Assembly (NCBI RefSeq): GCF_018294505.1
Contig: NC_057809.1
Coordinates: 139,846,979 to 139,910,978, forward strand
Length of the DNA stretch: 64,000 nt
From: Triticum aestivum
Taxonomy: Eukaryota > Streptophyta > Magnoliopsida > Poales > Poaceae
Reading direction: 5' to 3'
The translations under genes were made by a program, and so were the position numbers. Positions 58,184 to 64,000 of this stretch are shown here, one piece after another (positions within the stretch are counted from its first letter, which is position 1; the number at the start of each line of letters is the position of its first letter). The notes under the pieces are model-generated. The model did not search any database and was not told where the DNA came from. It saw nothing but the letters and a program-made list of their open reading frames with translations.

Positions 58184-59931
58184 TGTTGGAAATATGCCCT
58201 AGAGGCAATAATAAATTGATTATTATTATATTTCCTTGTTCATGATAATCGTTTATTATCCATGCTAGAATTGTATTGATAGGAAACTCAGATACATGTG
58301 TGGATACATAGACAACACCATGTCCCTAGTAAGCCTCTAGTTGACTAGCTCGTTAATCAATAGATGGTTACGGTTTCCTGACCATGGACATTGGATGTCG
58401 TTGATAACGGGATCACATCATTAGGAGAATGATGTGATGGACAAGACCCAATCCTAAGCCTAGCACAAGATCATGTAGTTCGTATGCTAAAGCTTTTCTA
58501 ATGTCAAGTATCATTTCCTTAGACCATGAGATTGTGCAACTCCCGGATACCGTAGGAGTGCTTTGGGTGTGCCAAACGTCACAACGTAACTGGGTGGCTA
58601 TAAAGGTACACTACGGGTATCTCTGAAAGTGTCTGTTGGGTTGGCACGAATCGAGATTGGGATTTTGTCACTCCGTGTAAACGGAGAGGTATCTCTGGGC
58701 CCACTCGGTAGGACATCATCATAATGTGCACAATGTGACCAAGGGGTTGATCACGGGATGATGTGTTACGGAACGAGTAAAGAGACTTGCCGGTAACGAG
58801 ATTGAACAAGGTATCGGTATACCGACGATCGAATCTCGGGCAAGTACCATACCGCTAGACAAAGGGAATTGTATACGGGATTGATTGAGTCCTTGACATC
58901 GTGGTTCATCCGATGAGATCATCGTGGAACATGTGGGAGCCAACATGGGTATCCAGATCCCGCTGTTGGTTATTGACCGGAGAACATCTCGGTCATGACT
59001 ACATGTCTCCCGAACCCGTAGGGTCTACACACTTAAGGTTCGATGACGCTAGGGTTATAAAGGAAGTTTGTATGTGGTTACCGAATGTTGTTCGGAGTCC
59101 CGGATGAGATCCCGGACGTCACGAGGAGTTCCGGAATGGTCCGGAGGTAAAGATTTATATATAGGAAGTCCTGTTTCGGCCATCGGGACAAGTTTCGGGG
59201 TCATCGGTATTGTACCGGGACCACCGGAAGGGTCCCGGGGGCCCACCGGGTGGGGCCACCTGCCCCGGGGGGCCACATGGGCTGTAGGGGGTGCGCCTTG
59301 GCCTACATGGGCCAAGGGCACCAGCCCCTAGAGGCCCATGCGCCAAGATATAGGAAAAAGGGGAGAGTCCTAAAGGGGAAGGCACCTCCGAGGTGCCTTG
59401 GGGAGGATGGACTCCTCCCCCCCTCTTAGCCGCACCCCTTCCTTGGAGGAAGGGGCAAGGCTGCGCCTCCCCCCTCTCCCCTGCCCCTATATATAGTGGA
59501 GGGGAGGGAGGGCATCCATACCTGAGCCCTTGGCGCCTCCCTCCCTCCCGTGACACCTCCTCCTCTCCCGTAGGTGCTTGGCGAAGCCCTGCAGGATTGC
59601 CACGCTCCTCCATCACCACCACGCCGTTGTGCTGCTGCTGGATGGAGTCTTCCTCAACCTCTCCCTCTCTCCTTGCTGGATCAAGGCGTGGGAGACATCG
59701 TCGAGCTGTACGTGTGTTGAACGCGGAGGTGCCGTCCGTTCCGCACTAGGATCATCGGTGATCTGAATCACGACGAGTACGACTCCATCAACCCCGTTCA
59801 CTTGAACGCTTCCGCTTAGCGATCTACAAGGGTATGTAGATGCACTCTCCTTCCCCTCGTTGTTAGTCTCTCCATAGATAGATCTTGGTGACACATAGGA
59901 AAATTTTGAATTTCTGCTACGTTCCCCAACA
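58184..59931 (+). repeat. Copia 3' LTR
   Basis: 1748 bp, nearly identical to 51247-52995. Followed by TSD TTTAG. Confidence 0.92.
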
Positions 59932-59936
59932 TTTAG

Positions 59937-60329
59937 GGCCTGGCGGCGGCTCCGTATTGTAAAACGCGATGATTTCTTCATTTTTTCTCTCCGAAAGCAA
60001 ATATATAGAGTTGGAGTTGGCTTCGGAGGGCATCCAGGGGGCCCACGAGGTAGGGGGGCGCGCCCTAGGGGGGGCGCCCCCCACCCTCGTGAGAAGGGTG
60101 TGGGCCCCCTGGTCTTCATCTTTGGCGAGGATTTTTTATTGTTTTTCTAAGATGTTCCGTAGAGTTTTAGGTCATTCCGAGAATATTTGTTTTCTGCACA
60201 TAAAACAGCACCATGGCAATTCTGCTAAAAACAACGTCAGTCCGGGTTTGTTCCATTCAAATCATACAAGTTAGAGTCCAAAACAAGGGCAAAAGTGTTT
60301 GGAAAAGTAGATACGACGGAGACATATCA
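59937..60329 (-). repeat. Gypsy B 5' LTR, right piece
   Basis: Continues the LTR (GGCCTGGCGGCGGCTCCG..., compare 43013 onwards) and ends GACATATCA. Contains GGGGGGCGCGCCC near 60054-60066. Confidence 0.9.
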
Positions 60330-61283
60330 CCACGCACCGATAGACTTACCTCACTAGTTATGTCTCTCCCTTTCTCGGACACACGGCGGTTGATCTTCCT
60401 ATGTAGTTATGTATGCTTACCACAACCATATCGTCTCCCCTCATCATCCTTGCGTACCTCCCGACCCGTCTCTCACACGCGCGTACCCTCCGTTTGTCTA
60501 GCAGGCCTCTCCCACCATTTGTGAGACGCCACTCCACCACCAACCCTCCGACACTCTACCTTTGTCTTTCTCCCAACCTTATTCCTCTGCTACACATATC
60601 CATGGATGTCGATCGATCTCCCTCAATACATAGCTAGGTCTCTCTCCTTCCCCACACATATACTAGTCGATCGGTCTGTGCCCCCTCCCACCCACACACA
60701 CATTGATAGTCAAATGTTGTATGTAGGTATCCATGCCACAAAGAAAAACTGCACCTTTGCCCTCTCAAATTGCAGTAGGGCAGCCGCCCTGTATCTTTGA
60801 TGTGGGCAAACACAAAATCGATGGCACTCTTTATCAATCGCGCAACCACACACTTCATCCCTGTTTTTGATTCTATCGATATCTCATGTCCATGACTCTG
60901 TTTCACACACATTGCATATGTTACTTTTTTGTTTGAGATATCATCGACACATTGCCTTTGTTTCGCACAAACCATCTCTCTCACACCCACCCACATACGT
61001 ACCTGCACCTAAAGAAGAGGTGCACGTAGGATGCACGTACTCACGTCTCGTTCCCGGCCACACCCGCGTGGGTACACGGTGGAGTTCGTTTCTGTACGAA
61101 AAGGCAGCCCACGTGATAATTTGACGCGTGTAGCGGTTGTTTACTCGAAGGAGGGTTGGGTACCATGCCTAGACGGAACAAAGTTTGACTTGACGCATTA
61201 GTATTAAATAAAGGTATATATTCCTCAATGGCACATACAAAATATAAAATGATTGCCGTGGGGAAAATGGAAAAATCCGCTCC
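60330..61283. other. C/T-rich flank, probable CACTA or unknown repeat; no gene
   Basis: The first 380 bp resemble 41560-41990 in segment order (CCACAA, then C/T-rich CTCCC, AGGCCTCTC.CACCAT, GATCTCCCT..ACATAGC.AGG). The rest has no recognised feature. Confidence 0.4.
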
Positions 61284-61294
61284 ACTATATAGAA
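61284..61294 (+). promoter_or_regulatory. Possible TATA box
   Basis: ACTATATAGAA, about 120 bp upstream of the small ORF at 61416. Could be a cryptic or transposon promoter. Confidence 0.3.
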
Positions 61295-61415
61295 CGGAGC
61301 CTACCTGTCGGGGTTTGTCTCTCGTCACACCATCTCACACAAGGCGGTGGTGGCCTCTCTCTCTCACCGTTGGTCAGTGATCTGGCCGCATCCCGTCCGC
61401 CGGCGGAAAGGGAGG

Positions 61416-61580
61416 ATGTGCATCATTTCTCCGTTCGACGGTGTTGAGGCAGCACGTCCCGATCTGTGCTACCCGCCGTTCTCTCTGACCAAGCTCCGGT
61501 GCGGTAGGGCCTTCGCCACTTGCTCGCTGCCGCAGTATGGGCAGATCTCGATCACTGGCGCCCTCCTGGTAACATCCTGA
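61416..61580 (+). CDS. Small unrecognised ORF or first exon
   Basis: ATG at 61416 opens MCIISPFDGVEAARPDLCYP, then FSLTKLRCGRAFATCSLPQY and GQISITGALL, to a stop at 61578-61580. A GTAACATCC just after GCCCTCCTG could be a splice donor at about 61570. The GC content is gene-like and a TATA-like box lies upstream. I do not recognise the protein. It may belong to the underlying transposon, and no second exon could be identified. Weakly supported. Confidence 0.2.
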   Translation: MCIISPFDGVEAARPDLCYPPFSLTKLRCGRAFATCSLPQYGQISITGALLVTS

Positions 61581-61950
61581 TGAACCTTAAGTATAGCTTC
61601 CTCCGGCCTTGCTCCACTGCCCATCTTCCCGCATTGCTGCATGTGGATCTTCTTTAGTTGTTTCCTTAAAACGTATCTTGGCCAGCGTACTTGCCATCTT
61701 GCAATCTCGTCCTCAAACCATTTTTGCTAAACCACCATGCTGCTATCTTTCCCTTATTACATGGAATATGCTTCCTTTTTGTTGGCGTATGGGTCTTCAA
61801 CTCGTGTTATTGGGCAGTAATTGTTTTCTTTCTACCTCCTTTTGCAAACAGGGCTATCCATTTTCACCTCGTTGCTATTGCAACCTTTTGGTGAACTGCA
61901 CAAATCACTTTTTCTTAAGAGTGTTTTGTGCAGTTCCGCCAAAATGTCAC
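61581..61950. other. No gene recognised
   Basis: Mixed sequence up to the Gypsy C LTR. Frames are short and overlap without domain similarity. Confidence 0.35.
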
Positions 61951-63583
61951 TGATACGTCTCCAGCGTATCTACAATTTTTGATTGTTCCATTCTATTATA
62001 TTATCAACCTTGGATGTTTTATATGCATTTATATGCTATTATATATGATTTTTGGGACTAAACTATTAACCTAGAGCCTAGTGCCAGTTTCTATTTTTTT
62101 CGTTGTTTTTGAGTATCGCAGAAAAGGAAAACCAAACGGAGTCCAATTGACCTGAAACTTCACGGAACTTATTTTTGGACCAGAAGAAGGCTAGGAAGTA
62201 AAAGAATTGTGCCAGAATAGTCTCGGGCTGCCCACGAGGGTGGGGGCGCGCCCACCCCCTGGGCGTGCCCCCTGCCTCGTGGACAGCCCGGAGACCCCCC
62301 TGCCTTGTTCCCGACTCCAACACCTCTTATATAACCCAAAACTTCCAGAAAGAAACCTAGATTGGGAGTTTCGCCGCTAGAAGCCTCTGTAGTCATCGAA
62401 AACCAATCTAGACCCGTTCCGGCACCCTGCCGGAGGGGGGAATCCCTCACCGATGGCCATCTTCATCATCCCGGCGCTCTCCGTGACAAGGAGGGTCTAG
62501 TCCACCCTCGGGGATGAGGGTATGTACCAGTAGCTATGTGTTTGATCTCTCTCTCTCTCGTGTTCTTGAGGTGGTACGATCTTGTTGTATCGCGAGCTTT
62601 GCTATTATTGTTGGATCTTATGATGTTTCTCCCCCTCTACTCTCTTGTGATGAATTGAGTTTTCCCTTTGAAGTTATCTTATCGGATTGAGTCTTTAAGG
62701 ATTTGAGAACACTTAATGTATGTCTTGCATGTGCTTATCTGTGGTGACAATGGGATATCACGTGATCCACTTGATGTATGTTTTGGTGATAAACTTGTGA
62801 GTTCCGTGACCTCGTGAACTTATGCATAGGGGTTGGCATACGTTTTTGTCTTGACTCTCCGGTAGAAACTTTGGGGCACTCTTTGAAGTTCTTTGTGTTG
62901 GTTGAATAGATGAATCTGAGATTGTGTGATGCATATCATATAATCACCCACGGATACTTCAGGTGACATTGGAGTATCTAGGTGACATTAGGGTTTTGGT
63001 TGATTTGTGTCTTAAGGTGTTATTCTAGTACGAACTCTTGAATAGATCGATCCGAAAGAATAACTTTGAGGTGGTTTCGTACCCTACAATAATCTCTTCG
63101 TTTGTTCTCCGCTATTAGTGACTTTGGAGTGACTATTTGTTGCATGTTGAGGGATAGTTATATCATCCAATTATGTTATTATTGTTGAGAGAACTTGCAC
63201 TAGTGAAAGTATGAACCCTAGGCCTTGTTTCCTAGCATTGCAATACCGTTTGTGCTCACTTTTACCACTTGCTACCTTGCTGTTTTTATATTTTCAGATT
63301 ACAAAAACCTATATCTACCATCCATATTGCACTTGTATCACTATCTCTTCGTCGAACTAGTGCACCTATACAATTTACCATTGTATTGGGTGTGTTTGGG
63401 ACACAAGAGACTCTTTGTTATTTGGTTGTAGGCTTGTCAGAGAGAGACCATCTTCATCCTACGCCTCCCAGGATTGATAAACCTTAGGTCATCCACTTGA
63501 GGGAAATTTGCTACTGTCCTACAAACCTCTGCACTTGGAGGCCCTACAACGTCTACAAGAAGAAGGTTGTGTAGTAGACGTCA
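61951..63583 (+). repeat. Gypsy C 5' LTR
   Basis: 1633 bp, starts TGATACGTCTCC and ends GTAGACGTCA. TATA-like TCTTATATAA at 62325-62334. Contains GGGGGCGCGCCCACC near 62242. Confidence 0.85.
62325..62334 (+). promoter_or_regulatory. TATA-like box, Gypsy C LTR
   Basis: TCTTATATAA, mid-LTR, in the direction of gag. Confidence 0.45.
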
Positions 63584-63593
63584 AGCTCTTTTC

Positions 63594-63611
63594 TGGCGTC
63601 GTTGCCAGGAA
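63594..63611 (+). other. Gypsy C primer-binding site
   Basis: TGGCGTCGTTGCCAGGAA, ten bases after the LTR, with a few changes from TGGCGCCGTTGCCGGGGA. Confidence 0.7.
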
Positions 63612-63705
63612 GGTTAGAAATTGAAGGTATATCTTTAGATCTTGCAATCGAATCTTTTAGTGTCTTGTTTTATAACTAGTTTAGTTTATAATTTTTTTTA
63701 AAAAA

Positions 63706-64000
63706 ATGGAGTTGAGGATACCTCATATGCTTCATCTTTTTAATGTCTTTCATGAAAATAAGGATTCCGGTAATTGTGCCAAAGTGTTACAAGAAGAATG
63801 CATTAGAATGTTTGGCACTAAATCTTTGGATGATGAGCATGATTGCAATGTTGTTAGTATGAATTCTTTGAATATCCATGATGCTAATGATATGCAAAGC
63901 CACAAGCTTGAGGATGCTATGTTTGATGAAGATGATCTTTTTTTGTCCCCCAAGTTTTGATGAGCAAATTTATTTTGATGATAACATGCCTCCTATTTAT
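63706..64000 (+). pseudogene. Gypsy C gag start, frameshifted
   Basis: ATG at 63706 opens MELRIPHMLHLFNVFHENKD, then CAKVLQEECIRMFGTKSLDD and NIHDANDMQSHKLEDAMFDE. After a run of seven T and a run of five C near 63937-63950 the frame ends at TGA (63958-63960). In the next phase the sequence continues SFDEQIYFDDNMPPIY to the window edge, so a one-base indel in a homopolymer is the likely cause. The acidic start is typical of some Triticeae Gypsy proteins. Partial. Confidence 0.7.

Larger units (their letters stand above)
51247..59931 (+). mobile_element. Copia (Angela/WIS-like), young LTRs, decayed coding region
   Basis: 8.7 kb, plus strand, TSD TTTAG at 51242-51246 and 59932-59936. LTRs 51247-52995 and 58184-59931 start TGTTGGAAATATGCCCTAGA and end CTACGTTCCCCAACA. 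By eye they differ at roughly 20 positions in 1.75 kb. The interior is collinear with Copia gag-pol but has stops and frameshifts throughout. Inserted in the Gypsy B LTR, it is one of the most recent events here. Confidence 0.92.
41998..60329 (-). mobile_element. Gypsy B, non-autonomous, with nested Copia
   Basis: Minus-strand LTR retrotransposon. The 3' LTR is 41998-43417. The 5' LTR is 50231-51246 plus 59937-60329, split by a Copia. Gag-protease frames lie at 50152-47350 and an extra ORF at 46563-45454. No reverse transcriptase, RNase H or integrase was found in the 6.8-kb interior. A 4-bp CCAC flanks both sides. The 5-mers CCCAC and CCACG do not match fully. The layout (gag-protease plus a ~320-residue extra ORF) resembles what I recall of Sabrina-like wheat elements. 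The family name is inference. Confidence 0.85.
61951..64000 (+). mobile_element. Gypsy C, 5' part (runs off window)
   Basis: Plus-strand Gypsy with complete 5' LTR (61951-63583), primer site and gag start. Everything downstream is outside the window. Confidence 0.85.

Noticed and set aside
41994..60333. 5-bp TSD for Gypsy B
   Set aside because: Only 4 bp (CCAC) match next to the LTRs. The 5-mers CCCAC and CCACG disagree, so a full TSD is not claimed.
1..64000. Host protein-coding gene, tRNA, rRNA or novel multi-gene system
   Set aside because: No frame outside transposon sequence has a recognisable domain with credible exon structure, and no tRNA-like cloverleaf or rRNA segment was noticed by eye. 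A tRNAscan or protein-profile search would be decisive.

Overview
This window is intergenic DNA from a grass of the wheat tribe (Triticeae). That assignment rests on recognition, not a database search: Angela/BARE/WIS-like Copia elements with about 1.75-kb LTRs, several Gypsy LTRs of the TGATACGTCTCC...TCA type, plant CACTA and LINE remnants, and no intact host gene. The species cannot be told from the sequence. No tRNA, rRNA, CRISPR array or bacterial-style operon is visible. Almost every long open frame belongs to a transposable element, most of them broken, or is a chance frame in an LTR or tandem repeat.

Layout. Bases 1-1277 hold the gag start, primer-binding site and LTR of a minus-strand Gypsy element running off the left edge. 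Bases 1428-17965 are a LINE 3' fragment (zf-RVT plus RNase H) split by a 15.7-kb Copia structure, LTR-internal-LTR-internal-LTR, on the minus strand (2117-17797). A second, plus-strand LINE fragment lies at 18526-18875 between 15-bp target duplications. Bases 18891-23583 are AT-rich arrays, a fold-back element and hairpin-rich minisatellites with no gene. A decayed Copia gag/protease fragment with an intron-like insert (23584-25611) is cut by the terminus of a CACTA transposon at 25612. The CACTA sequence, with a spliced and broken minus-strand ORF1, can be followed to about 32880 and probably resumes after nested insertions.

Nested insertions on the right half: Gypsy A (32881-40696, TSD GCAGC) carries an acidic ORF with two in-frame stops and a Mutator-type MITE with a 9-bp TSD. 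Gypsy B (41998-60329) carries gag and protease, an extra 319-residue ORF and no reverse transcriptase or integrase. A Copia element (51247-59931, TSD TTTAG) sits inside the right LTR of Gypsy B. Its LTRs are nearly identical but its coding region is wrecked. Gypsy C (61951 to the right edge) begins with a complete LTR, a primer-binding site and a frameshifted gag.

The strongest observation is the tandem Copia. Outer TSDs (AAGGC) flank the whole array, both internal regions are 5245 bp, and the middle LTR matches the right LTR on its left side and the left LTR on its right side, as expected for unequal crossing-over between the two LTRs of one insertion. Several elements (Gypsy A, Gypsy B, the young Copia, and probably the tandem Copia) appear to have depended on proteins supplied by other copies.
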